From the NCBI GenBank assembly GCA_017416505.1, contig JAFQCI010000003.1, forward strand, positions 1 to 64,000: a stretch of 64,000 bases of DNA. Reading direction: 5' to 3'. Shown here piece after piece: positions 37,307 through 45,950 of the stretch. The DNA comes from Lachnospiraceae bacterium. GTDB lineage: Bacteria; Bacillota_A; Clostridia; Lachnospirales; Lachnospiraceae. The position numbers and the translations under genes are program-made. How positions within the stretch are numbered: the first letter of the stretch is position 1; each line of letters opens with the position of its first letter. Below the pieces are notes generated by a model, which was not told the origin of the DNA, searched no databases, and worked only from the letters and a program-made list of their open reading frames with translations.

Positions 37307-38839
37307 TTGATTCCATTAAAAATCGAAACATTACTAGAAGGTCGAGTTGTAGAACAGGATCGAGTTGAATATAAAACTGGATGGAATCCGAATGATATTA
37401 TTCATTCTATCTGTGCCTTTGCTAATGATTATGATAATACCAATGGTGGTTATATTGTTATTGGTGTAAAGGAAAAGAACGGAATGCCAGTATTTCCATT
37501 AGTAGGTGTGCAAAAGGAAAATCTAGATTCTATTCAGCAGGAGATATTTCAGTATTGCAATATGATAGTGCCAAGATACATTCCTAAAATGGAAGTAGTT
37601 GATTATAAGAATTCTGGTACATTTCTGATTTATTTATGGTGCTCAGCAGGTGATAGTGGTCCATATCAGGCACCTAAGGTTGTGTATGCTGAAAAAGGCG
37701 AAAAACTTGATAAGAATTTGAAATACTGGATACGACCAGCATCACTTACAATAGAAGCGAAACAGGACGAAATATCAGAGTTGTTTGATAAATTTAATTC
37801 GGTACCATTTGATGATAGAGTTAATAGAAAAGCCACTATTGATAGTATTAGAAGAGGATATCTAGAAGATTTTATTAGAAAAAGTAATAGTAGCTTGGTA
37901 CAGGAAATTAATACTAGCTCGCTCGAAGATTTGCTTCTTGCGCAAGAGGTTGCAAATGAAACTGATACGGAACTGGATATTAGAAATATCGGTGTTTTGA
38001 TGTTTGCGGAACATCCTGAAAAGTTTATCCCAGAGGCACGTATTGAGTTAATTAAATTCAATACAGAAGATGCAGAGGCTTCTGATGATTTTATCGAGAA
38101 AATCTTTGAGGGACCTATTTGGAAGCAGGTTGAAGATGCATTAGATTATATAAAGACAAATGTAATTGAGGAAAAGGTTGTAAAAATCAGTGGACAAGCT
38201 GAAGCAGAGCGTTTCTTTAATTATCCGTATAATGCACTCGAAGAAGTGTTGGTAAATGCAGTCTTTCACAAATCATATCGAGAGGCAGAGCCTGTTGAAA
38301 TACGTATATATGTGGATAGCATACAGATTATTAATTATCCTGGACTTGCTAAATGGATTAATCTTGATAAGTTTAAGGAAGGCAAAATCAGAGGTAGAAA
38401 GTATCGTAATAGAAGAATCGGTGAATTGTTTAAAGAAATCGATTTGTCTGAAAAGAAAGGTACTGGTATTTCAAAGATTTTAAGAGAATTAAAGAGAAAT
38501 GGTTCTCCTGAAGTGGAATTTGAGATGGATGATGATAGAAATTATCTTAATACGATTATTCATATTCATGATGGATTTGAAAAAAAGGATATAATGTCCG
38601 AATCAATGTCCGAATCAATGTCCGAATCAATGTCCGAATCAATGTCCGAATTAGAGAGGACAAGGATGCAGATTGTCTTGGATTATTTATCAAACACATC
38701 GGAAATTAATAGCGCAAAAGCAGCAGAGTTATTGAATGTTGAGGTTAAGACTGCGAGTAGATTGTTAGCAAAAGCAGAAAAAATACAAATTCTTAGGAGC
38801 AAAGGAAAAACTAAGAAAAAAGTATACTATATGGGTTAG
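37307..38839 (+). CDS. AlbA_2/GHKL-type ATP-binding regulator with repeat linker
   Basis: A 510-aa protein with an N-terminal Schlafen AlbA_2 domain (RVEYKTGWNPND, GGYIVIGVKE), a middle GHKL-like ATP-binding part (EEVLVNAVFHKSYREAEPVEI, GTGISKILREL) and a C-terminal winged helix (SAKAAELLNVEVKTASRLLAK). A Met-Ser-Glu-Ser repeat links the last two. TTG start at 37307 with a good GAGAGGTG site. Such proteins are common in defence islands; their biochemical role is not settled. Confidence 0.85.
   Translation: MIPLKIETLLEGRVVEQDRVEYKTGWNPNDIIHSICAFANDYDNTNGGYIVIGVKEKNGMPVFPLVGVQKENLDSIQQEIFQYCNMIVPRYIPKMEVVDYKNSGTFLIYLWCSAGDSGPYQAPKVVYAEKGEKLDKNLKYWIRPASLTIEAKQDEISELFDKFNSVPFDDRVNRKATIDSIRRGYLEDFIRKSNSSLVQEINTSSLEDLLLAQEVANETDTELDIRNIGVLMFAEHPEKFIPEARIELIKFNTEDAEASDDFIEKIFEGPIWKQVEDALDYIKTNVIEEKVVKISGQAEAERFFNYPYNALEEVLVNAVFHKSYREAEPVEIRIYVDSIQIINYPGLAKWINLDKFKEGKIRGRKYRNRRIGELFKEIDLSEKKGTGISKILRELKRNGSPEVEFEMDDDRNYLNTIIHIHDGFEKKDIMSESMSESMSESMSESMSELERTRMQIVLDYLSNTSEINSAKAAELLNVEVKTASRLLAKAEKIQILRSKGKTKKKVYYMG
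38594..38650 (+). repeat. 12-bp tandem repeat in the AlbA_2 gene
   Basis: ATGTCCGAATCA repeated 4.75 times without a mismatch. The unit is a multiple of three, so copy-number change would alter linker length without breaking the frame. Confidence 0.95.
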
Positions 38840-38892
38840 TAGGAACAGTGACGATAACCTAGATGCTTTATGAACTTGGGAGGTATAGATAT

Positions 38893-40896
38893 ATGAATTT
38901 AGTTGGCTTGGAGATAAATGGGTATAGATTTGAAGAAGCATTAGGAAGTGGGAGCTTTGGTTCCGTATATAAAGTTTCGAAGGAAGGTCAGATGTATGCT
39001 GCAAAGGTTTTGGCTGAAACATATATTCTTGATGAATTTAAAAATGATCAAAATCGAATAACCAGAGAAATTGATGTATTGAAGAATGTCAAAGGTGATA
39101 ATCTGATAAAATTTCAGGAAGATTTTTTCTTTGAAAATGAATTTGGTATAAAAGAATATGTGATTGTAATGGAATATTTTTCAGGAAAAACTCTTAGAAA
39201 ATATTTGAAAGATGATGTTGAATTGGATGTCTTGGTTTCGATTTTTGTTAAAGTGTTGAATGGAGTAAAACAATTACACAAAACAATTATTGATACGGAG
39301 GGAATAATTCATAGGGATTTAAAGCCGGATAACATATTAATTGATGATAGTTTAAATGTAAAAATCATAGATTATGGATTGAGTAAAATAGTTGATTTTT
39401 CATCAATAACTTCTACAGGAACACAAATAGGATCACCACTATATATGTCTCCAGAACAGTTGAAGGACAGTAAACATATTGATTATAGAGCAGATATATA
39501 TGCTTTGGGTGTAATACTGTACGAAATGGTAACGAAAAATATACCATATAAAGCAACGACTTTACCAGAGTTATTAATGAAGATATTGAATGAACCAATT
39601 ATACCACCGAAACAGTATAATGATAAAATAAGCGATGAATTGGAACATATAATAATAAAGGCTACCGCCAAGGAGCAATTTGCAAGGTTCCAAACCATAG
39701 ACGAATTTATTAATGCGTTCAATAATAAAGCAATACAGGATGAATTGAAAACTTTAGGAAAATATTATGCATGGGTATATAAAGAAAAAGATGTTACAAT
39801 TCAGTATGAAAAGGATAATGAAGCAGATATAATATATCCTCTTCATGTACAGGGGTGGCAGAAAGGATTGCATAAGTATTTATTTGAGAAGGAATTTTCC
39901 AATGTTATTATTGATCCATCGACCCAAAGGCTATCATATGTTGCATTTGGTAATACGAAAGGATTGGTAGAACTTCCTTATGCACCAGAAGTAGGTGTAA
40001 TTTCTTTAGAATATTTGCAGAATCCGAAAATGAGAGAGCAATATATATCTAAATGGTATAATAGTGTTAGAATGGGGAAAAAACTAATTCTACCATATCA
40101 TTATATAAGTAATACAGATTATCCAGTTGACAAGATTGAAGATTGGATCAAAATGAATATCCAATTAATTGATGAAAGCTCAAAAGTTGTTGAGCAAGAT
40201 AAAGAAAAATATGCTATGATATCAATTGGATTAAGTCACTTGGTTTTTCAAGCTGATAGAATATTGTCTTTTTTTGTTCATGCAAATGTAGATGGATTTA
40301 TTGTTCAAGTTTCAGATATGAAACAATTAAATGAGCAATCACTAGGCAGTTATATTGATTTTATGATTAAACTTCAAAAATATACCAATAAGCCTGTTGT
40401 AGCATTAAAGGTTCCAATACCATTGGGTTTGGTGTTAGTGGCAAAAGGAATACATGGATTTTCACTGGGATTAGCGAGTATAGACTATTTTGATGAACAA
40501 TATATAAAAGAGGAAAAAGATGCCTTTAATATATATTCCAAATTCTATTTTCCTCAAGTGTTATCTTTTTTATCGTACCCTAAGAAAGATACTTTCGCAT
40601 TTGAACAAATATACAATTATTTTGGTGGATGTAGTTGTAAGTGGTGTACGGGAAAAGATGCAATCACAATAGGAACAGGGGATAAGGGTGTACAACTTCA
40701 TCATTGGCAGATGATGTCAGAAGAAGTTGAAAAAATCAATCAGATAGATAATTATGATGATAAAATATCATATATTTTATCGAGAATAGAAAATGCCTTG
40801 AGTAACTTGGATTCTATTCCGAAAGATATTATGAGTAGTCAGAAAAATACAGATTATTATAAACTGCTCAAGAATCTGAAAAAAGTATTGTGCTAA
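38893..40896 (+). CDS. Ser/Thr protein kinase fused to a TGT-like zinc-motif domain
   Basis: A 667-aa protein. Residues about 8-280 are a eukaryotic-type kinase: GSGSFGSVY, HRDLKPDNILI, DYG in place of DFG, GSPLYMSPEQ and DIYALGVILYEM. Residues about 300-667 are a separate domain with alternating strands and helices and a C580-x-C582-x2-C585 cluster followed by H603/H604, the zinc-site pattern of tRNA-guanine transglycosylases and DpdA. There is no membrane anchor. Start at 38893 from GGGAGG, not at 38863. The nuclease-like gene follows 14 nt later. The TGT-like reading is inference. Confidence 0.8.
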   Translation: MNLVGLEINGYRFEEALGSGSFGSVYKVSKEGQMYAAKVLAETYILDEFKNDQNRITREIDVLKNVKGDNLIKFQEDFFFENEFGIKEYVIVMEYFSGKTLRKYLKDDVELDVLVSIFVKVLNGVKQLHKTIIDTEGIIHRDLKPDNILIDDSLNVKIIDYGLSKIVDFSSITSTGTQIGSPLYMSPEQLKDSKHIDYRADIYALGVILYEMVTKNIPYKATTLPELLMKILNEPIIPPKQYNDKISDELEHIIIKATAKEQFARFQTIDEFINAFNNKAIQDELKTLGKYYAWVYKEKDVTIQYEKDNEADIIYPLHVQGWQKGLHKYLFEKEFSNVIIDPSTQRLSYVAFGNTKGLVELPYAPEVGVISLEYLQNPKMREQYISKWYNSVRMGKKLILPYHYISNTDYPVDKIEDWIKMNIQLIDESSKVVEQDKEKYAMISIGLSHLVFQADRILSFFVHANVDGFIVQVSDMKQLNEQSLGSYIDFMIKLQKYTNKPVVALKVPIPLGLVLVAKGIHGFSLGLASIDYFDEQYIKEEKDAFNIYSKFYFPQVLSFLSYPKKDTFAFEQIYNYFGGCSCKWCTGKDAITIGTGDKGVQLHHWQMMSEEVEKINQIDNYDDKISYILSRIENALSNLDSIPKDIMSSQKNTDYYKLLKNLKKVLC

Positions 40897-40910
40897 TAAG
40901 GAGTGAAAAA

Positions 40911-41549
40911 ATGTTTTTAAATGAAAAACAGTTAGTTGAGAAACTAGTGCAGGATCTTCAGGAACGTTATAATACACAGTATATTGTTAGAGAGTTGAGA
41001 GGTGGAAATAATATTGCTGATATAGTTTATACAACGGACATAAAACGTGAAAATATTGTGTTCGATGAATACTTTAATGCATATTATTATTTTAACACTA
41101 TATATAATAAGAAAAAGATTTGTATAGACGAAACAGATAATATAATATCGTCAAATGCAAAGAAATTTTATCGATTTCTTAGAGAATTGGAAGAGTTAGG
41201 ATATGTAAAAATTGATGGGAACTATGTTACTTCTGTAAAAAAGGTTGATGCTGTTGCGAAAAATTTTATTGCAGTTGAGGCTAAAATATCAGATTGGAGA
41301 GCTGGACTAGAACAAGCATATAGATACAAACAATATGCGAATGAAGTGTATGTTGCGATTAGTGCTGAATACTATGATAATGTTGATAAGGAAGAATTTA
41401 AAAAAATGAATATTGGATTGATGTGTGTGTCTGATGGAAAATTGAGAATACCAATAAAAGCAAAAAAAGAAAAAGTAAAAAAATTAGATATTCAATATTA
41501 TATAGGTGACCGTTTTTTAAGACAGTTGCAAAGTGCAACTAATTCATAA
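40911..41549 (+). CDS. Putative PD-(D/E)XK nuclease-like protein, partner of the kinase
   Basis: A 212-aa protein. The C-terminal half has FIAVEAKISDW (E123, K125) and EQAYRYKQYA (Q135), the E-x-K and downstream Q of the PD-(D/E)XK fold, with D37 in GGNNIADIVY as a possible metal ligand, although it lies unusually far upstream. A helical, perhaps winged-helix insert lies between (KFYRFLRELEELGYVKI). Start at 40911 from AAGGAG. It is the last gene of the element and surely cotranscribed with the kinase. Nuclease activity unproven. Confidence 0.65.
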   Translation: MFLNEKQLVEKLVQDLQERYNTQYIVRELRGGNNIADIVYTTDIKRENIVFDEYFNAYYYFNTIYNKKKICIDETDNIISSNAKKFYRFLRELEELGYVKIDGNYVTSVKKVDAVAKNFIAVEAKISDWRAGLEQAYRYKQYANEVYVAISAEYYDNVDKEEFKKMNIGLMCVSDGKLRIPIKAKKEKVKKLDIQYYIGDRFLRQLQSATNS

Positions 41550-41668
41550 TGAATATGGTGACTGTGATGAGTGAGTTGTTTTGAATAGTCTTGCATAATA
41601 CACCCACAAGTAACACCCCATTCCAACAATCCAGCAACCAAGCCATTCCCACCCAGTACCACACACAT

Positions 41669-41680
41669 CAAAGAGATAAA
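41669..41680 (+). other. Right attachment site
   Basis: TCAAAGAGATAA, identical to the end of rpsI at 24810-24821. CAAGTAACAC (41607-41616), shared with the left end, lies 52 bases inside. Confidence 0.8.
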
Positions 41681-41710
41681 GATTATTTCCCATACAGCTC
41701 AAAACGATTC

Positions 41711-41748
41711 AAAACTCCTCAGGACTTCACTGTTTTGGGGAGTTTTTT
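41711..41748 (+). terminator. Terminator displaced from rpsI
   Basis: AAAACTCC pairs with GGAGTTTT, followed by a T-run, 30 bases beyond the right attachment site and with no gene directly before it. It fits the original rpsI terminator, moved away by the insertion. Confidence 0.7.
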
Positions 41749-41785
41749 GTGTTAGCAGGAAGTTAGCCGATAAAAAGAAGGAGGA

Positions 41786-42515
41786 ATGTCTTATAAGTTT
41801 ACAACCAAATAATTTCAAGCTAGAACCAACGACAGTCTGGTCGTTTCCAGATAGAGGTAGTTGGGCAACGCACTCAGGAAAGTATCGAGGAAATTGGTCA
41901 CCATATGTGCCAAGAAATCTGATACTTCGCTATTCTAATCCAGGTGAATGGGTCTTAGATCAATTTATGGGTAGTGGAACGACCTTGGTAGAGGCGAAAC
42001 TACTCAATCGTAACGCGATAGGTGTTGATATCAATCCGCAGTCTATTTCAATTTCTGAAGCAAATTTACAATTCCGATGTGAAACAAATTCAAAAATATT
42101 TATACGAAATGGCAATGCTACAGATTTATATTTTATCAAAGATAGTCATATTGATTTTATCTGTACTCATCCGCCCTATGCTAATATTATTAAATATAGC
42201 AGAGGGATAGAAGGGGATATATCGTTGCTTGGTGTAGAGGAGTTTTTAACTGAAATGCACAAGGTGGCAGAGGAATCTTATCGTGTGTTGAAAAAAGGAA
42301 AAATGTGTGCTGTAATGATAGGTGATGTAAGAAAACATGGGAAAGTCATTCCGCTGGGTTTTCGTATGATGGAATGTTTTTTACAGGCAGGTTTTATGAA
42401 TAAAGAGATTATTATTAAGGAGCAACATAATTGTCGCTCCACGGATTATTGGGAGAAGCGGAATAAGAATTTTCTTCTGCTAGCACATGAGTATATATTT
42501 GTGTTTCAAAAGTAA
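41786..42515 (+). pseudogene. DNA methyltransferase with an early frameshift
   Basis: The region encodes an amino-methyltransferase: VWSFPDRGSWATHSGKYRGN, the SAM loop VLDQFMGSGTTLVEA and catalytic THPPYANI. The natural ATG at 41786 (AAGAAGGAGGAATG site) gives MSYKFTTK and then stops at TAA, while the remaining protein continues in another frame. Removing one A from the AAA at 41807-41809 would join both parts. A shorter product from the GTG at 41907 (202 aa) is possible and would keep the catalytic core. It may be a sequencing error, a phase-variable site or decay. Confidence 0.7.
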
Positions 42516-42542
42516 ATTAATTCAAAAAGAACTAAGTTTAAG

Positions 42543-42571
42543 TTGTTATTTTTCTTGTTTACAAGTATAAT
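42543..42571 (+). promoter_or_regulatory. Promoter of the DpnII-like restriction operon
   Basis: TTGTTA (42543-42548), 17-nt spacer, TATAAT (42566-42571), 50 bases before the first methylase. Confidence 0.6.
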
Positions 42572-42621
42572 AGATATGCAAAGAAAAGTCCTTTTGCGGA
42601 CGTAGAGAAGAGGAATCGTCA

Positions 42622-43455
42622 ATGAGTAATTCAATTATCGCTCCATTTGTGAAGTGGGCTGGAGGAAAGCGTCAGTTACTTTCGCAGATAAAGGAGAGAA
42701 TGCCTGAAAAATATGATAATTATTTCGAGCCGTTTGTAGGTGGCGGTGCGGTGATATTCGAATTGCTACCTGCAAATGCTTTGATAAACGATATCAATAA
42801 GGCGTTGATAAATGCTTATAAGCAGATATGTAATGCACCGGAAGCATTTCTAAAGGCTGTAAAGAAGCTGGATGAGGAAATGTGGGAAGATGGAAAAGAG
42901 TATTACTATTCTCTTAGAGAGCATTACAACGATAAGCTAATGAAAGCAGAGTTCGATGTGGAGTTGGCTGCGTTGTTTGTATTTATCAATAAGCACTGCT
43001 TTAACGGCTTGTATCGTGTAAATGGCAAGGGACTTTTCAATGTTCCATACAATAATAGCCGTAGAGCTTCTGTTGACGAAAATGCTATTATGGAGATTTC
43101 CCAATATCTTCAGGGTGTAAAAATTATTGATGGAGATTTTGAGGTTGCCTGTAAGGATGCAAAGAAGGGCGATTTTGTATTTATAGATAGTCCGTATGCA
43201 CCGTTGAATCCAACTTCTTTTGAAGCATATACCAAAGAGGGATTTGATATAGAAAGTCATAAACGACTTGCACAGTTATTTGATGAATTAACAGCCAGAG
43301 GTTGCTATTGTATGCTCACAAATCATAATACGGATTTGATTAATGAGCTGTATGGTAACAAAGGCTACAGAATAGATGTTGTAAGTGTTAAGCGTATGAT
43401 TAATTCGGATGCATCCAACAGAGTTGGTGAAGAAGTGATTATATGCAATTACTAA
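42622..43455 (+). CDS. GATC adenine methylase, Dam/DpnM type
   Basis: A 277-aa D12-class N6-adenine methylase. Motif X/I region PFVKWAGGKRQLL and FEPFVGGGAVIFE bind SAM. The catalytic motif reads DSPYAPLNPTSFEAYTKEGF; the first proline of the usual DPPY is a serine. It is the first gene of a DpnII-like set (M1, M2, R), so GATC is the inferred target. Full length. Confidence 0.92.
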   Translation: MSNSIIAPFVKWAGGKRQLLSQIKERMPEKYDNYFEPFVGGGAVIFELLPANALINDINKALINAYKQICNAPEAFLKAVKKLDEEMWEDGKEYYYSLREHYNDKLMKAEFDVELAALFVFINKHCFNGLYRVNGKGLFNVPYNNSRRASVDENAIMEISQYLQGVKIIDGDFEVACKDAKKGDFVFIDSPYAPLNPTSFEAYTKEGFDIESHKRLAQLFDELTARGCYCMLTNHNTDLINELYGNKGYRIDVVSVKRMINSDASNRVGEEVIICNY

Positions 43456-43518
43456 ATGGAGTCAATGCCTCTGCTCACAGAGGTTCGCATTTTGCTCCGC
43501 AAAACAAGGAGACATGTA

Positions 43519-44322
43519 ATGGAGAACTTATTTACAAAGAAAGTGCCATTATATTTCGAAACAGAAGAGGCACAATTGGTATTAGGTGATTCTTTTAAAA
43601 TTCTAACAAAAATGGAACCGGAATCTGTGGATATGATATTTGCAGATCCTCCCTACTTTTTAAGTAATGACGGCATTACCTGTCAGGGTGGGAAAATGGT
43701 TTCGGTTAATAAAGGCTCATGGGATAAGCTTTCGGAAAGTGGAACCAGCGTCGAAGAGAAACACAAGTTTAACAGAAAGTGGATTAAGTTATGTAAGAAA
43801 GTACTAAAGCCGAACGGCACGATTTGGATATCGGGAACACTACACAATATATATTCGATTGGTATGGCATTGGAGCAGGAAGGTTTCAAGATAATTAACA
43901 ACATAACATGGCAGAAAACAAATCCACCACCAAACTTAGCATGTCGATGCTTCACACATTCTACGGAAACCATTTTATGGGCAAAGAAGAATGAAAAGAA
44001 GTCTCGGCATTTTTTTGATTATCAGAAAATGAAGGAAATGAATGATGGCAAGCAGATGAAAGATGTGTGGACAGGAGGATTGACGAAACCTTCGGAGAAA
44101 ACAGAAGGTAAACACCCGACACAGAAACCGGAATATCTGCTTGAAAAAGTTGTATTAGCATCTACAGAAGAAGGACAAGTTATACTGGACCCTTTCTGCG
44201 GTGCCGGAACCACCGGAGTAGAGGCTGTGCGATTTGGGCGGAAATTTATTGGGATAGATGTAAATGAAGAATACTTGGAGATATCCAAGAAAAGATTGGA
44301 GAGGGTAACAAATGGCAAATAG
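43519..44322 (+). CDS. Second GATC methylase, DpnA type
   Basis: A 267-aa beta-class methylase with catalytic ADPPYFLSNDG first and SAM loop DPFCGAGTTGVEA last. The segment GGKMVSVNKGSWDK is typical for DpnA-like enzymes, which can also modify single-stranded DNA and so protect incoming plasmid strands in the pneumococcal system. Start at 43519 (AAGGAG site); the open frame back to 43456 has no site. It overlaps the nuclease gene by 11 nt. Confidence 0.92.
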   Translation: MENLFTKKVPLYFETEEAQLVLGDSFKILTKMEPESVDMIFADPPYFLSNDGITCQGGKMVSVNKGSWDKLSESGTSVEEKHKFNRKWIKLCKKVLKPNGTIWISGTLHNIYSIGMALEQEGFKIINNITWQKTNPPPNLACRCFTHSTETILWAKKNEKKSRHFFDYQKMKEMNDGKQMKDVWTGGLTKPSEKTEGKHPTQKPEYLLEKVVLASTEEGQVILDPFCGAGTTGVEAVRFGRKFIGIDVNEEYLEISKKRLERVTNGK

Positions 44323-45175
44323 AGATTTTGATGAATGGCTGAGTAAATTCAGACCGAGTATATCGAGTTACGATTATTATATTGACTTTGAAAAAGTCGT
44401 AAGAAATGTAGAAGAAATCAAGGTGGAACTGAATATTATGAACTCCTTGATAGGTTCAAAAAACATAGAGGAAGACTTCGAGAGAATAGTGACAAAGTAT
44501 CCGGAAACATTGCAATGTGTTCCATTACTTCTAGCGGTAAGAGGATATGAAATTTACGCACAGGATGAAGATGGAGCATTCTTGTATAATTTCAAGAAAA
44601 TGAATTACAGTGTGGAACAATACAAGGTATTTATGCGTAAGACCGGATTGTTTGATATGATTGCAGAACATTTGGTAAATAATCTTGTTGATTACGCTCT
44701 CGGTATTGAAACCGGATTGGATTCTAATGGTCGTAAAAATCGTGGCGGTCACCAGATGGAAGATTTGGTTGAGAAGTATATTGTGGCAGCAGGATTTGTG
44801 AAGGAGGTGGATTACTTCAAGGAAATGTATCTTAAAGACATTGAGGAAAAGTGGAACATTGATTTATCAGCACTTTCCAATCAGGGCAAAGCTGCTAAGA
44901 GATTTGATTTTGTAATCAAGACGGATAAAATGATTTATGGTATAGAAACAAACTTTTATGGTGGCGGTGGCTCCAAGCTCAATGAAACTGCGAGAAGCTA
45001 CAAGATGCTTTCACAGGAAGCAGATACTATTGATGGATTTACCTTTGTGTGGTTTACAGATGGAATTGGTTGGAAGAGTGCAAGAGGTAATTTGAGAGAG
45101 ACATTCGAAGTTATGGATACTATTTATAGTATTGATGATATGGAGAATGGGATTATCGTTAATGTGTTTCAGTAG
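44312..45175 (+). CDS. Type II restriction endonuclease, DpnII/MboI family
   Basis: A 287-aa nuclease expected to cut unmethylated GATC. The N-terminal FDEWLSKFRPSISSYDYY and the central NRGGHQMEDLVE, KRFDFVIKTDKMIYGIETNFYG segments fit the family; the last has the D...E-x-N-type catalytic strand pair. Overlap with the upstream methylase suggests translation coupling, giving modification first. Full length. Confidence 0.92.
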   Translation: MANRDFDEWLSKFRPSISSYDYYIDFEKVVRNVEEIKVELNIMNSLIGSKNIEEDFERIVTKYPETLQCVPLLLAVRGYEIYAQDEDGAFLYNFKKMNYSVEQYKVFMRKTGLFDMIAEHLVNNLVDYALGIETGLDSNGRKNRGGHQMEDLVEKYIVAAGFVKEVDYFKEMYLKDIEEKWNIDLSALSNQGKAAKRFDFVIKTDKMIYGIETNFYGGGGSKLNETARSYKMLSQEADTIDGFTFVWFTDGIGWKSARGNLRETFEVMDTIYSIDDMENGIIVNVFQ

Positions 45176-45198
45176 TTGAATAGACCATAGGGGAGAAA

Positions 45199-45945
45199 AT
45201 GAAAATGAAAAAACATACTAAAATTATACCAGCAATACTTTTATTGTTTATTACAGGCTGTAGTTCAAATCATACAAACACACTTTTTGAGAGTGAAGAA
45301 GCAATGAAAGCAAAGTCGGAAGTAGAAACAGTTGTAGACTCAAGTGATTTATCTGGGATATCAACAGCAACCAATATATCAGATGAAGTACAATCAACAG
45401 AAGAAAGCAAGTTAAGTGAAACAGAAAAAATGATAGAAGAATTGTTAACGGAAAATCATAAAGATGAGGGGACTTCTGATATGGGAAAATACAAAGGTAA
45501 AAAATATACATTTTATAAGGCAGAACTTAATAAACTTGAAAATGGTATGTATCATAAAATCAGAGGTGTTTATTCAGAGTATTATCAGGCAGAATATCAT
45601 GGCTTGTTTTTGGGACAGGTAGTAACTTTGTTTGGTGCAGAAAACTTAACAAACAACAATGAGGATCTGATATCTCATGCTGTTGCAGCAGAAAATGAAA
45701 ATGGTGAAGTAATCTATTTGGAGGTTTATTATGGACCATCAGGACCGGCCATAGGAGGACAGGATGGAGAAAATTTTGAAGAAGCAGCTAAGGAATTGGA
45801 GGAGGTTATAAGAAATACAGTTCCTATAGATTTTGAAGCTACGAGTGTGTATGAGGATGTTGGTGTATCCATAAGAATGGGTACAAAGAATGGGAAAGGA
45901 TTTTATGAAGCAGATTTCGATTCAGAGTTTTTTTCTATGTACTAG
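45199..45945 (+). CDS. Lipoprotein of unknown function
   Basis: A 248-aa protein with a signal peptide and lipobox ITGC (Cys near residue 23), a Ser/Glu-rich linker of about 65 residues and a folded domain that starts near KYKGKKYTFYKAELN. No family recognised. Starts 23 nt after the restriction gene; GGGGAGAAA site. A second ATG two codons later is equally possible. Confidence 0.8.
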   Translation: MKMKKHTKIIPAILLLFITGCSSNHTNTLFESEEAMKAKSEVETVVDSSDLSGISTATNISDEVQSTEESKLSETEKMIEELLTENHKDEGTSDMGKYKGKKYTFYKAELNKLENGMYHKIRGVYSEYYQAEYHGLFLGQVVTLFGAENLTNNNEDLISHAVAAENENGEVIYLEVYYGPSGPAIGGQDGENFEEAAKELEEVIRNTVPIDFEATSVYEDVGVSIRMGTKNGKGFYEADFDSEFFSMY

Positions 45946-45950
45946 TTATC

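Larger units (their letters stand above)
24810..41680. mobile_element. Integrative mobilizable element (IME) in the 3' end of rpsI
   Basis: About 16.9 kb bounded by the 12-bp direct repeat TCAAAGAGATAA. It carries a tyrosine integrase, regulator, Xis-like protein, MobC-like protein, oriT, MOBQ relaxase and a cargo of restriction and presumed defence genes. It has no type IV secretion genes, so it would need a helper conjugative element. A terminator just outside the right end fits the original downstream region of rpsI. Confidence 0.85.

Noticed and set aside
24934..41616. CAAGTAACAC as the attachment core of the mobile element
   Set aside because: The 12-mer TCAAAGAGATAA lies further out, coincides with the end of rpsI and borders the displaced terminator, so it fits better; the 10-mer is more likely an integrase arm site.
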